Source of the DNA: DASYTH01 sp035762905
GTDB lineage: Bacteria > Actinomycetota > Actinomycetes > Mycobacteriales > Pseudonocardiaceae
Direction: 5' to 3'
Length of the DNA: 64,000 nt
Assembly: GCF_035762905.1 (NCBI RefSeq)
Contig: NZ_DASUCC010000040.1
Span: forward strand, 1-64,000
The position numbers and the translations under genes were made by a program. The notes beneath the pieces are model-generated. The model made no database searches. It had not been told where the DNA came from and was given only the letters and a program-made list of their open reading frames with translations. The first letter of the stretch is position 1. Every line of letters begins with the position of its first letter. Below, one piece after another: positions 32,390 through 41,183 of the stretch.

Positions 32390-32581
32390 ATGTTCATACC
32401 CGCCACCGGGGTCGAGGCCACCCGCCGGCTCGCCGAGTCCGCGCTGCCCCACGCCCCGGTCGAACCGGACCGGAGGCCCGCCTTCCTCCTCCGGCTGTTC
32501 CGACGCCGCCCGGCGATCCCCGCCGCCCCGGTCCGGGCCCGCCCGGCCCCCTGTCGGTGCACGGCGCCGGTGCGCGCCTAG
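32390..32581 (+). CDS. Small Arg/Pro-rich hypothetical protein, 63 aa
   Basis: ATG 32390, MFIPATGVEATRRLAESALP, ending RARPAPCRCTAPVRA. Rich in Arg, Pro and Ala, with no hydrophobic segment. The ribosome binding site is weak, but the frame is divergent from the LysR gene and is followed by a strong terminator 53 bases later, which supports expression of something from this strand. Unknown function; could be spurious. Confidence 0.35.
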   Translation: MFIPATGVEATRRLAESALPHAPVEPDRRPAFLLRLFRRRPAIPAAPVRARPAPCRCTAPVRA

Positions 32582-32634
32582 CCGGACCGCCACCGCGGAC
32601 GGCACCGGAATGGCAGCAGACGACGCTGGGGAGA

Positions 32635-32685
32635 CCCCGGCAGCCCTCCGGTTCCCAAACCAGGGAAACCGGAGGGCTGCCGGGG
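32635..32685. terminator. Strong hairpin, probably bidirectional
   Basis: CCCCGGCAGCCCTCCGGTT (32635-32653), 13-base loop, AACCGGAGGGCTGCCGGGG (32667-32685): a perfect 19-bp stem located between the small ORF and the end of the convergent beta-helix gene (32713). Confidence 0.85.
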
Positions 32686-32712
32686 ACCATCTTCACGAAA
32701 TCCCGTCAGGGG

Positions 32713-34980
32713 CTAGGGAAAGTTCGGCACGTAGGACACCTGGTTGGCCAGGTTGGCGGTCGCGCCGGTGTCGTTGATCACCCGGTTGATCGTGCCGACG
32801 CCGCCGAGCGAGACCGCGACCAGGCCGTGGAAGCGGACGTTGGGCGTGTTCGGGACTTCGAAGGCACGGCTGGCCACCACCGCCGGGTTGACGTTGAAGA
32901 AGGAGTAGCCGCCAACGCCCCAGGCCTCGTGGCTGGTGACCGAGTTGGCCACCTTGTACGCGGCCCAGCCGAGCGCACCGCCGCCGCTGCTGCCCCAGGC
33001 CGCCTGGCTGGGCGGGTCGTAGGGCAGCTCGTTCTGGAAGAAGTACGTACGGCCGCCGTTGCCGTTCCAGATCACGTTGTGCTGCTGGTAGTGCTCGACG
33101 AACAGCCCGTACATCAACACGTTGTTGCCGTTGACGACCACGCCGTTGGCGCCGGTGTTCACCGTCCAGCCGACACCGGTGCCGTGGTCACCGCGCCACA
33201 CCCACATGTGGTCGCCGATCACGTCGTGGCTGTTGATCCGCAGGCTGACCGTGGCCCGCCCGGCGTGCGCGCCACCGACCCGGAAGAACATGTCGTGCAG
33301 CGACGACGGGTTGACGGCGTGGCTGGCCGACGAACCGGCCGGGCCCAGCTCGACCAGCACCGGCGAGTTCACTGGTCCGGCGTCGATCAGCAGACCGGCC
33401 AGCTTCACACCGTCCACATCGGACACAGTGATGGCCGGCAGGCCGGTGTCCGGGATCAGTGTGGCCAGGCCGATGCCGAGCACGACGGTGTCCGGTCTGG
33501 TGACCCGGATCGTGTCGTTGAGGTGATAGATGCCGGGCTGGAACAGCAGATGCCGGCCGGCGGCGAGCGCGGCGTTGATCGTGGCCGCGCTGTCCGACGG
33601 CCGGACGATGAAGAACTGGGACAGCGAGATCGACTGGCCGGCCGGGGTTCCGGCGCCCCACGAGGTGCCCCGGGCGTTCTGCCGGATGGCCGGGACGAAC
33701 ACGTTGTAGCTGCCCGCACTGTTGACGTACAGGAACGGCTTCTCCCGGATCTTCGGCGCGCTGTCCACGACGGTGTGCGACGGGTTCGGGAAGTTCTGGG
33801 CCGGCGAGCCGGTCGAGCCGACGAACACCATGTTCCACACCGAACCGTTCCAGCCGCCGTTCAGCGCGCTGTTGCGGGTCAGGAACTGTTGTTGTGAACC
33901 GGAAACGACCACACCGTCCATTCTGGAGTCGGCGATGAGGCCACCGCTGGACCAGCCGTCTCCGCCGTTCCACAGCTGCACCTGACCGGACAGGTGCATC
34001 CTGCGGTACGGCGCGGCCTGGGACACGGCCCACCGCTCGATCTGGGTGCCCGGCAGGTGCACGAACATGTTCTCCGCGGCCCGCCAGAAGTTCTGCGTCG
34101 CGTTGCCGAGGTTGTTCGGGTTGTCGCCCTGCTGCAACCAGTCGGCCTCGACCCGCACGTGCCCGTTGATGTTGGTGTCGTCCGGGGACAGGCCGAGCCC
34201 GGCCACGTGGGTGTAGAACCGGAGGTCGATGTTGGCGGTGTAGGTGCCCGGCTTGAACAGCATCGCGTAGCGCTGCAGGCCGAACTGGTTGGTGCGCATC
34301 TGGGCGGTGATGGTGTTCGCCCGGCTCTGGATCTCGCTGGCCGGCGTGCTCGGGCTGAACACGAAGGTGTTCGGGCCGAGGTCCGGGTTGAGCGGGTCGG
34401 TCGGCCGCACCGGGCCCGGTCCCGGGCCGCCGCCGTCGTCCACGTTGACCGACAGCTCGAACAGCGAGTAGCCCCACTGGGTTGCCCGCGCGGTGCCGAG
34501 CACCCTGACGTAGCGGCCGGTGCCGACCACGTCCAGGCTCTGGTTGCCGCCGGTGCTCGTGGTGGTCGAGAAGATCGTGGTCCAGGTGCTCGCGTTGTCC
34601 GAGACCTGGATCTGGAACGCCCGCCCGTAGGCGGCTTCCCAGTTGAGCCCGACCCGGCAGACCGGCCGGGAGCTGCCGAGGTCGACCTGGAGCCACTGCG
34701 GGTCGCTGAACTGGCTGGACCAGCGGGTGCCGGCGTTGCCGTCGACGGCGTTGCCGGCCGGGAAGCCCGCGTTCTCCGCAGACGACGCGGTGGCCGGCCG
34801 GTTCAGCGCGACGTTGGCGGTGCCGCAGGCGAGCGGCGCGGAATACGCGGTGGGGCTTGCGATGACCAGACCGGACAGCGTCACGGCGGCCACCGCGAGC
34901 GAGCTTGCCAGCGAGCCACGGGTCCGGCGCACGGTCGAGGGGCCCCAGCGACGGCGTGGGGCAGGGGAAAGGAGTCTCAT
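32713..34980 (-). CDS. Secreted discoidin (F5/8 type C) plus parallel beta-helix protein, putative glycan-active enzyme
   Basis: 755 aa. Signal peptide of about 47 residues with a long basic start (RLLSPAPRRRWGPSTVRRTR) and hydrophobic core (AAVTLSGLVIASPTAYSA). Residues 52-185: CBM32-like discoidin domain (NVALNRPATASSAENAGFPA, GNAGTRWSSQFSDPQWLQVD). After a Gly/Pro linker (DDGGGPGPGPVRP) about 560 residues form a right-handed beta-helix of the GH55/pectate-lyase-like class, with many Asn/His turns (FVEHYQQHNVIWNGNGGRTY). Catalytic residues cannot be assigned by eye. Related proteins are often labelled coagulation-factor 5/8 domain protein. Tandem LacI-type operators precede it. Confidence 0.8.
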   Translation of the reverse strand: MRLLSPAPRRRWGPSTVRRTRGSLASSLAVAAVTLSGLVIASPTAYSAPLACGTANVALNRPATASSAENAGFPAGNAVDGNAGTRWSSQFSDPQWLQVDLGSSRPVCRVGLNWEAAYGRAFQIQVSDNASTWTTIFSTTTSTGGNQSLDVVGTGRYVRVLGTARATQWGYSLFELSVNVDDGGGPGPGPVRPTDPLNPDLGPNTFVFSPSTPASEIQSRANTITAQMRTNQFGLQRYAMLFKPGTYTANIDLRFYTHVAGLGLSPDDTNINGHVRVEADWLQQGDNPNNLGNATQNFWRAAENMFVHLPGTQIERWAVSQAAPYRRMHLSGQVQLWNGGDGWSSGGLIADSRMDGVVVSGSQQQFLTRNSALNGGWNGSVWNMVFVGSTGSPAQNFPNPSHTVVDSAPKIREKPFLYVNSAGSYNVFVPAIRQNARGTSWGAGTPAGQSISLSQFFIVRPSDSAATINAALAAGRHLLFQPGIYHLNDTIRVTRPDTVVLGIGLATLIPDTGLPAITVSDVDGVKLAGLLIDAGPVNSPVLVELGPAGSSASHAVNPSSLHDMFFRVGGAHAGRATVSLRINSHDVIGDHMWVWRGDHGTGVGWTVNTGANGVVVNGNNVLMYGLFVEHYQQHNVIWNGNGGRTYFFQNELPYDPPSQAAWGSSGGGALGWAAYKVANSVTSHEAWGVGGYSFFNVNPAVVASRAFEVPNTPNVRFHGLVAVSLGGVGTINRVINDTGATANLANQVSYVPNFP

Positions 34981-35022
34981 GGTCGTTTGCCCGTCAGAGA
35001 GGGTGCAGGGGACGGGAGATTC

Positions 35023-35046
35023 GGAACCGGTTCCGGAACCGGTTCC
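35023..35046. promoter_or_regulatory. Tandem palindromic operators (GGAACCGGTTCC twice)
   Basis: Two perfect 12-bp palindromes GGAACCGGTTCC at 35023-35034 and 35035-35046, directly adjoining, in the 121-base gap between the LacI gene end and the beta-helix gene start. CG-centred palindromes of this kind are typical LacI-family sites. The neighbouring LacI protein is the obvious candidate binder. Confidence 0.8.
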
Positions 35047-35101
35047 GGAGCCCCGTGTGAGGCATTTAACAGACCCGAAATCGGACCGTCAAGAAGCCCA
35101 G

Positions 35102-36097
35102 CTAGGCGGTGGACTCCCGGATCACCAGGGAGGTGGGCACGATCCAGGGTTCTTCCGGCAGGGTCTCGCCGGCCAACAGGGACAGCAGCATCGCGGCCGC
35201 CTTCTCGCCCATCTCCCTGGACGGCTGGCGAACCGTGGTCAGCGCCGGCTGGGTGTGCGCGGCCACCGGAATGTCGTCGAAGCCGACCACCGCCACGTCG
35301 TCCGGCACGGTCCGGCCGGCCGCGCGCAGCGCGTCAAGCACCCCGACCGCGGTCAGGTCGTTGTGCGCGAACACCGCGTCGAACTCGATCCCGGTGGCCA
35401 GCATGTGCCGGATCGCCACGTCCCCGCCGGCCCGGGTGAAGTCGCCCTCCACCTGTAACCGCCGGTCGAACTCGACGCCGGCCGAGTCCAGGATCGTGCG
35501 GAACCCGTCGATCCGGTCCCGGGTGCAGCCGAACTCGGCCGGTCCGGTGATCATGGCCAGCCGGCGCCGGCCGGTGCCGAGCAGGTGCGCGGCGGCGTCC
35601 GAGGCGCCCTCCCGGTTGCTGGTGGCCACCGACGGGAAGCCGGGATGATGACCCCGGTCGTCGATCATGACCACGGGCAGGCCGTTCTCGTGCAGCCGGG
35701 TGATGTAGCTCAGCGTGTCGGGCGGCTCGATCAGCAGCAGCCCGTCGAACGCGTTGGCCGAGACGTGCCGGGCGAACTGGGTCAGCGAGTCCCCGCCCCG
35801 GTTCATGGTGTTGAGCAGCAGCCCGTATCCCCTGGCCTCCACCACGTCCGCGACGCCCTGCAGCACGTCGCCCATCCACGGCCAGGTCAGGCTGGGCACC
35901 AGCATTCCGACGGTCTGCGCCCGCCCCTTGGCCAGACCCACCGCCCGCGCGCTCGGCGTGTATCCGGTCGCCGCGATCACCTCGCGCACCCGGATCGCCG
36001 TGCTCGCGTCCACATCCCCCTTGTTGTTCAGCACCCGCGACACCGTCGCCTTGCTGACCCGCGCCCGCCTGGCCACCTCCGCGATGGTCACACGCAT
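35102..36097 (-). CDS. LacI-family sugar-responsive repressor
   Basis: 331 aa. Classical LacI N-terminus (VTIAEVARRARVSKATVSRV, hinge TPSARAVGLAKG), then the sugar-binding fold (VGMLVPSLTWPWMGDVLQGV, FDGLLLIEPPDTLSYITRL, AVVGFDDIPVAAHTQPALTT). It lies between the ROK gene (4-base gap upstream) and its probable target, the discoidin/beta-helix gene downstream. The inducer is probably an oligosaccharide released by that enzyme. Confidence 0.93.
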   Translation of the reverse strand: MRVTIAEVARRARVSKATVSRVLNNKGDVDASTAIRVREVIAATGYTPSARAVGLAKGRAQTVGMLVPSLTWPWMGDVLQGVADVVEARGYGLLLNTMNRGGDSLTQFARHVSANAFDGLLLIEPPDTLSYITRLHENGLPVVMIDDRGHHPGFPSVATSNREGASDAAAHLLGTGRRRLAMITGPAEFGCTRDRIDGFRTILDSAGVEFDRRLQVEGDFTRAGGDVAIRHMLATGIEFDAVFAHNDLTAVGVLDALRAAGRTVPDDVAVVGFDDIPVAAHTQPALTTVRQPSREMGEKAAAMLLSLLAGETLPEEPWIVPTSLVIRESTA

Positions 36098-36101
36098 CTG
36101 A

Positions 36102-37340
36102 TCAGGATAGCGGTGCGCCGCGCCGGACCGTCCGGTCGCGGGGGTCGGCGCCCGCGGTGAGCAGGGCGGCGACCGGGAGGGTGGCGGCGCCGACGGCGAC
36201 CGCGTCCGGGCCGAGGGTGCCCAGCTCGATGGAGGTCTGCTCGTAGGCGTAGCGCAGGGCGTGCACCGCGGTGGCGGTGCGGATGTCGGGCAGCAGCCGG
36301 GTGCCGAGGGCGAGGCCGGCCCAGCCGCCGAGCACGATCCGCTCGGGGTTGAACAGGTTGATCAGGTTGGCGATCCCGGCGCCGAGGTAGCCGACGGTCT
36401 CGGTGAGGATGCGTGCGGCGGTGCGCGAGCGGTCCGCGGCGGCGATCAGGAAGTCCAGCTGGGACTGCTCGTCCGGCCGGGGGATGGCCCGGCCGCCGCG
36501 CGCCCTGCGGTACCGGTCCAGGATTCCCTCGGCGCCGACGTAGGCCTCCAGGCAGCCGCGGGATCCGCACCGGCACGGCCGGTCGCCGTAGACCAGCGTG
36601 GTGTGCCCCCACTCGCCGGCACTGCTGGTGACTCCCCGGTAGGTGCTTCCGTCGGTGACCACGGTGGCGCCGACGCCGGAGCCGATCAGCGCGATCACCG
36701 CATGCCGCGCCCCGCGCCCGGCGCCGAACCACATCTCCGCCTGGCCGAGGGTCTTCGCGCCGTTCTCCACGAACAGCGGCAGCTCCAGCCCGGCCGAGGA
36801 GAGCAGCTCGACCAGCGGCACGCCGTCCCAGCCGACCGTCTGCGCGTGCACCCGGACCGTGTCGCCCTGCTCGACGGTGCCGGGCACGGCCAGGCCGACC
36901 CCGAGCACGTCGTCGTCGGCGATGTCGGACCGGGCCAGGATCTCCCGCACCCCCGCGGTGATCTCGGCGGACACCACCACCGGGTCCGGGTGGGTGTCGG
37001 CCAGCGGGCGGTCCACCGTGGCCAGCCGGACCATGGCCAGGTCGAACAGCTCTATGGTCACCCCGGTCTCCCCCACGTCCACCCCGATCACCCGGCTGTA
37101 CCCGGGATCGACGCGCAGCAGCACCCGCGGCCGGCCGCCGTCGGACTCGACGAAGCCGGCCTCGGTGATCAACCGCTCGTCCACCATCTCGCCGGTGACG
37201 TTGCTGACCGTCGCGGCGGACAGCCCCGTTCGCTCGCCCAGCTCGAACCGGCTCAGCGGGCCGTCGAAGAACAGCGTGGACAGCAGCGTCGACCGGTTGT
37301 GGCGCCGCAGGTCGCGGACGGTGGCGCGCTTGGACTGCAT
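36102..37340 (-). CDS. ROK-family transcriptional repressor
   Basis: 412 aa. N-terminal winged helix (RDLRRHNRSTLLSTLFFDGP, TGLSAATVSNVTGEMVDERL), then the ROK sugar-kinase fold (VIGVDVGETGVTIELFDLAM, FVENGAKTLGQAEMWFGAGR) with the zinc motif C-R-C-G-S-R-G-C-L-E-A-Y. It is the NagC/XylR type; whether it also phosphorylates sugar is unclear. It is divergent from the ABC transporter and beta-glucosidase operon and co-directional with the LacI gene, which follows after four bases. Probably represses the divergent operon until a cello- or gluco-oligosaccharide is present. Confidence 0.92.
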   Translation of the reverse strand: MQSKRATVRDLRRHNRSTLLSTLFFDGPLSRFELGERTGLSAATVSNVTGEMVDERLITEAGFVESDGGRPRVLLRVDPGYSRVIGVDVGETGVTIELFDLAMVRLATVDRPLADTHPDPVVVSAEITAGVREILARSDIADDDVLGVGLAVPGTVEQGDTVRVHAQTVGWDGVPLVELLSSAGLELPLFVENGAKTLGQAEMWFGAGRGARHAVIALIGSGVGATVVTDGSTYRGVTSSAGEWGHTTLVYGDRPCRCGSRGCLEAYVGAEGILDRYRRARGGRAIPRPDEQSQLDFLIAAADRSRTAARILTETVGYLGAGIANLINLFNPERIVLGGWAGLALGTRLLPDIRTATAVHALRYAYEQTSIELGTLGPDAVAVGAATLPVAALLTAGADPRDRTVRRGAPLS

Positions 37341-37390
37341 GGCGGAGATTCAACCAGGTCGGCCCTGGATCGTCGCCCCTTGCCACACGA

Positions 37391-37415
37391 CTTAGTTTTC
37401 GTCTTAAACTAAGAC
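37391..37415. promoter_or_regulatory. Nested palindromes between ROK gene and ABC/GH1 operon
   Basis: CTTAGTTT-N7-AAACTAAG (37391-37398 and 37406-37413) is a perfect 8-bp inverted repeat. It overlaps GTCTTA-AAC-TAAGAC (37401-37415). AT-rich TTAGTTT/AAACTAA arms are typical of ROK repressor sites, and this is the only such sequence in the divergent gap (37341-37516). Confidence 0.7.
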
Positions 37416-37516
37416 TTGGTTTCGTTATCGAGACGTTATTGACGTGACCTGGCTCACCCCGGTTGACTCGGCTCCGGCCAGACCTCTCTCCTCTCCCTGT
37501 CTCCGAGGAGGAATCG

Positions 37517-39178
37517 ATGCGGATTCGCCGTCTCGCCGCGCTCGCCGCCGCGGCCACCCTGGGTGTCACGATCCTCGCCGCGTGCGGCAGCGGAAGTGAC
37601 GACCCGCAGCAAGCCGCCACCGACGTGCTGAACATCGGCATGCCGAACGGTCCGCAGACCGAGAACCACAACCCGTTCCTCGGCTCGTCGGCCGGCGCCT
37701 CGCTCGGCTACCGCCGGGTGATCTACGAGCCGCTGGTGATGACCAACGCGGTCAAGCCGGACCAGCCCGGAAAGCCGTGGCTGGCCACCAAGTGGGAGTG
37801 GTCGGCCGACTGGAAGTCGGTCACCCTGACCATCCGGGACAACGTGAAGTGGTCCGACGGCAAGCCGATGACCGCCGCCGACGTGGCCTACACCTTCGAC
37901 CTGTTGAAGCGGACGCCCGCGATCAACGTCGACGCGATCCCGTTCGACGCCGTGTCGCAGAACGGCAACCAGGTCACCGTCAGCTTCACCAAGCCGCAGT
38001 ACGTCAACCAGGTCAAGATCCTGTCCAGCACCGTGGTGCCGCAGCATCTCTGGTCACAGATCGCCGACCCGGCCAAGGATCCGATCAAGCAGCCGGTCGG
38101 CACCGGCCCCTACACGCTGAAGTCGTTCACCCCGCAGACCACCACGCTGGTCCGCCGGGACGAGTACTGGCAGGACCTGCCGAAGGTCCGGGAGCTGCGG
38201 TACACCTCCTACACCGACAACAACGCGCAGACCACCGCGCTGGCCAACGGGTCGGCCGAGTGGAGCTTCGTGTTCATCCCGAACTACAAGGCCGTCTACG
38301 TGGACAAGGACCCGGCCAACCACAAGATCTGGTTCCCCGCGGTGCTCGGTGTGCACGGCCTGTTCCTCAACACCGAACGCGCGCCGTTCGACAACCCGGC
38401 GCTGCGCCGGGCGATGGCCATGGTGATCAACCGGGACGACATCTTCGTGCAGGGCGAGGCCGGGTACTTCTACCCCAAGGTGGACAACATCACCGGCATC
38501 CCCACGCCGGCCGGGGAGAAGTTCATCGCCCCCGAGTACAAGGGCAAGACGGTCACGGTGGACGTCGAGGGCGCCAAGCGCGAGCTGACCGCCGCCGGGT
38601 TCAAGCTCGACGGCAACAAGCTGACCGACCCGACCGGCAAACCGGTCACCATCACCCTGTCCAACCCGGCCGGCTGGTCGGACTACATCACCGACCTTGA
38701 GATCATCAAGGAGAACCTGGCCACCATCGGCATCGAGGCCAAGGTGGACAAGGCGAACCAGGACGTGTGGACCGAGAACATCGACACCGGCCAGTTCGAG
38801 GGCGCCATGCACTGGACCAACAACGGCGCCACCCCGTACGACATCTACCAGTCCGTCATGGACGGTGCCCTGTACAAGCCGGTCGGAACGTCCGGCGTGA
38901 ACGGGAACTGGGGCCGCTACCGCAATGCCGAGGCGACGGCGGCGCTCGAGCAGTACGCCAACGCGACCGACGACGCGGCCCGAACCGTCGCGATGAACCG
39001 GCTGCAGAAGATCATGATCGAGCAGATGCCGATGATCCCGACCTCCGCGGCCAACGGCGGCGGCGTGTACAGCACGAAGAACTGGGTCGGGTGGCCGGAC
39101 GACGCGAACCCGTACGCCCCTGCCCAGCCGACCCTGATCAACGCGGTGGACATCATCCTGCAGTTGCGGCCGGCATGA
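37517..39178 (+). CDS. ABC transporter substrate-binding lipoprotein, family 5 (oligopeptide/oligosaccharide)
   Basis: 553 aa, ATG at 37517 after GAGGAGGA. Lipobox LAAC with Cys23. Family 5 SBP features: WSADWKSVTLTIRDNVKWSD, PVGTGPYTLKSF, FDNPALRRAMAMVINRDDI. Family 5 proteins bind peptides, nickel or, in several actinobacteria and Thermotoga, cello- and xylo-oligosaccharides. The GH1 gene at the end of this operon favours a beta-glucoside. Its stop overlaps the next start (ATGA). Confidence 0.88.
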   Translation: MRIRRLAALAAAATLGVTILAACGSGSDDPQQAATDVLNIGMPNGPQTENHNPFLGSSAGASLGYRRVIYEPLVMTNAVKPDQPGKPWLATKWEWSADWKSVTLTIRDNVKWSDGKPMTAADVAYTFDLLKRTPAINVDAIPFDAVSQNGNQVTVSFTKPQYVNQVKILSSTVVPQHLWSQIADPAKDPIKQPVGTGPYTLKSFTPQTTTLVRRDEYWQDLPKVRELRYTSYTDNNAQTTALANGSAEWSFVFIPNYKAVYVDKDPANHKIWFPAVLGVHGLFLNTERAPFDNPALRRAMAMVINRDDIFVQGEAGYFYPKVDNITGIPTPAGEKFIAPEYKGKTVTVDVEGAKRELTAAGFKLDGNKLTDPTGKPVTITLSNPAGWSDYITDLEIIKENLATIGIEAKVDKANQDVWTENIDTGQFEGAMHWTNNGATPYDIYQSVMDGALYKPVGTSGVNGNWGRYRNAEATAALEQYANATDDAARTVAMNRLQKIMIEQMPMIPTSAANGGGVYSTKNWVGWPDDANPYAPAQPTLINAVDIILQLRPA

Positions 39179-40203
39179 CGGTGACGGAAGCCCCCGCCGC
39201 GTCCGGCACCACCGACGTGGTGCTGGACGCGGCGGGTCTCACCAAGCACTTCCGGGTGCGCCGCCGGGTCAGCGAGCTGGTCGCCCGGCGGCACCGCCAT
39301 GTGCACGCCGTCGACGACGTGGACCTGGAGCTGTGCCGCGGCCGGGTCACCGCGATGGTGGGCGAGTCCGGCTCGGGAAAGTCCACGGTCGCGCGCCTGC
39401 TCGCCCAGCTCCAGCACAGCACCTCCGGCGTGATCCGGCTGCACGGCCGCCCGGTGTCGGTCCGCGGCGGCCGGCGGTTCCGGGCCTACTGCCGGAAGGT
39501 GCAGCTGGTCTTCCAGGATCCGTTCTCCTCGCTCAACCCCGCGCACACCGTGGGCTACCACCTGATCCGGGCGCTGCGCATCCACCGGTCCGCGGCGACG
39601 CCGGGCGACCTGCTGACCCAGGTGCAGCTCACCCCGCCCGAGCGGTACCTGGACAAGTTCCCGCACGAGCTGTCCGGCGGGCAGCGGCAGCGGGTGGCCA
39701 TCGCCCGGGCACTGGCCGCCCGGCCGGAGGTGCTGCTGGCCGACGAACCGGTCTCCATGCTGGACGTGTCGATCCGGCTCGGTGTGCTGAACCTGTTGCA
39801 GGACCTGCGAAACCGGCTGAACCTGGCCATCCTCTACATCACCCACGACATCGCCTCCGCCCGCTACTTCGCCGACGAGATGCTGGTGATGTATGCCGGC
39901 CGGGTGGTCGAGGGCGGCGACAGCGAGACCGTCACCCAGCACGCGGCGCACCCGTACACCCGGCTGTTGATCGACTCCGCGCCGGACCCGGACCGGATCG
40001 CCGGCCACACCACCGGTCCCGCCGAGGAAGCGGTCGGCGAGCCGCCCAGCCTGATCGACCCGCCGGCCGGGTGCCGGTTCCACCCGCGCTGCCCGCACGT
40101 GCTCGCGATCTGCCGGACCGACGTCCCGCCCCGGTTCGATCTCCCGGACCAGGCCGGCCACTGGGCCGCCTGCTGGCTGTACGGGGAGGCGGACCGCTCG
40201 TGA
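39175..40203 (+). CDS. ABC transporter ATPase (DppF/OppF type)
   Basis: 342 aa. Walker A GESGSGKSTVARLLA, signature ELSGGQRQRVAIARALA, Walker B VLLADEPVSMLDVS, switch His ITHD, and the Opp-type C-terminal domain with the cysteine cluster CRFHPRCPHVLAICR that can hold an iron-sulfur cluster. QDPFSSLNPAHTVGYHL is the Q-loop hallmark of the subfamily. It couples with the second ATPase (42134-43153). The start overlaps the binding-protein stop. Confidence 0.92.
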   Translation: MTVTEAPAASGTTDVVLDAAGLTKHFRVRRRVSELVARRHRHVHAVDDVDLELCRGRVTAMVGESGSGKSTVARLLAQLQHSTSGVIRLHGRPVSVRGGRRFRAYCRKVQLVFQDPFSSLNPAHTVGYHLIRALRIHRSAATPGDLLTQVQLTPPERYLDKFPHELSGGQRQRVAIARALAARPEVLLADEPVSMLDVSIRLGVLNLLQDLRNRLNLAILYITHDIASARYFADEMLVMYAGRVVEGGDSETVTQHAAHPYTRLLIDSAPDPDRIAGHTTGPAEEAVGEPPSLIDPPAGCRFHPRCPHVLAICRTDVPPRFDLPDQAGHWAACWLYGEADRS

Positions 40204-41180
40204 GTTTTGTCCTGCGCCGCCTAGGTTTCTACCTGTTCACCGCGTGGGCCGCGATAACCCTGAACTTCCTCATCCCCCGGCTGATGCCGGGCGACCCGGT
40301 GCAGTCGCTGATCAGCCGGGCGCAGGGGCAACTGGACACCGACGCCATCCAGTCGCTGTACATCCTGTTCGGCCTGGACAAGGAACAGAGCCTACTTGAG
40401 CAGTACACCGGCTACTGGGGCCAGCTGCTGCGCGGCGATCTCGGGCTGTCCTTCACGTTCTTCCCCACCCCGGTGTCCGAGGTGATCTCGGACAGCCTGC
40501 CGTGGACGCTCGCTCTGGTCGGCTTCACCACCGTGACGGCCTTCCTGCTGGGCACCGGACTCGGCGTACTTGCCGGGTGGCGGCGCGGCTCCTGGACCGA
40601 CGCGCTGCTGCCGGTCACCACGTTCCTCTCCTCGATCCCGTACTTCTGGCTCGGCCTGATCGCCATCGCGCTGCTGGCCGGCCCGGGCGGACCGTTCCCG
40701 GCCTCCGGCGGGTTCGACCCGGGTGTGATTCCGTCCTGGGACTGGGCGTTCATCGGCAGCGCGGTCCAGCACACCCTGCTGCCCGCGCTGACCATCCTGA
40801 TCACCTCGATGAGCGGCTGGGTGCTCTCGATGCGGAACATGATGATCACCGTGAACGCCGAGGACTACATCACCGTTGCGCACGCCAAGGGGCTGCCCGA
40901 GCGCCGGGTGATGGTCGGCTACGCCGCGCGCAACGCCCTGCTGCCCAACGTGTCCGGCTTCGCGCTGCAGCTCGGCCTCATCGTCGGCGGCACGCTGCTG
41001 GTTGAGATCGTGTTCTCCTACCCCGGGGTCGGGTACCAGCTGTTCCAGGCGGTCGGCGCCAAGGACTACCCGCTGCTGCAGGGCATCTTCCTGATCCTCA
41101 CGCTGTCCGTGCTGGTCGCGAACCTGTTCGCCGACCTCGTGTACATGCTGCTCGATCCCCGAACCCGCAGGGAGGGCTAA
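40200..41180 (+). CDS. ABC transporter permease (DppB type)
   Basis: 326 aa, GTG start overlapping the previous TGA. VSFVLRRLGFYLFTAWAAIT and FLIPRLMPGDPVQSLISRAQ are the standard DppB N-terminus; the EAA loop is DYITVAHAKGLPERRVMVGY. Six membrane segments. Followed after three bases by the DppC-type permease. Confidence 0.92.
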   Translation: MSFVLRRLGFYLFTAWAAITLNFLIPRLMPGDPVQSLISRAQGQLDTDAIQSLYILFGLDKEQSLLEQYTGYWGQLLRGDLGLSFTFFPTPVSEVISDSLPWTLALVGFTTVTAFLLGTGLGVLAGWRRGSWTDALLPVTTFLSSIPYFWLGLIAIALLAGPGGPFPASGGFDPGVIPSWDWAFIGSAVQHTLLPALTILITSMSGWVLSMRNMMITVNAEDYITVAHAKGLPERRVMVGYAARNALLPNVSGFALQLGLIVGGTLLVEIVFSYPGVGYQLFQAVGAKDYPLLQGIFLILTLSVLVANLFADLVYMLLDPRTRREG

Positions 41181-41183
41181 CCG

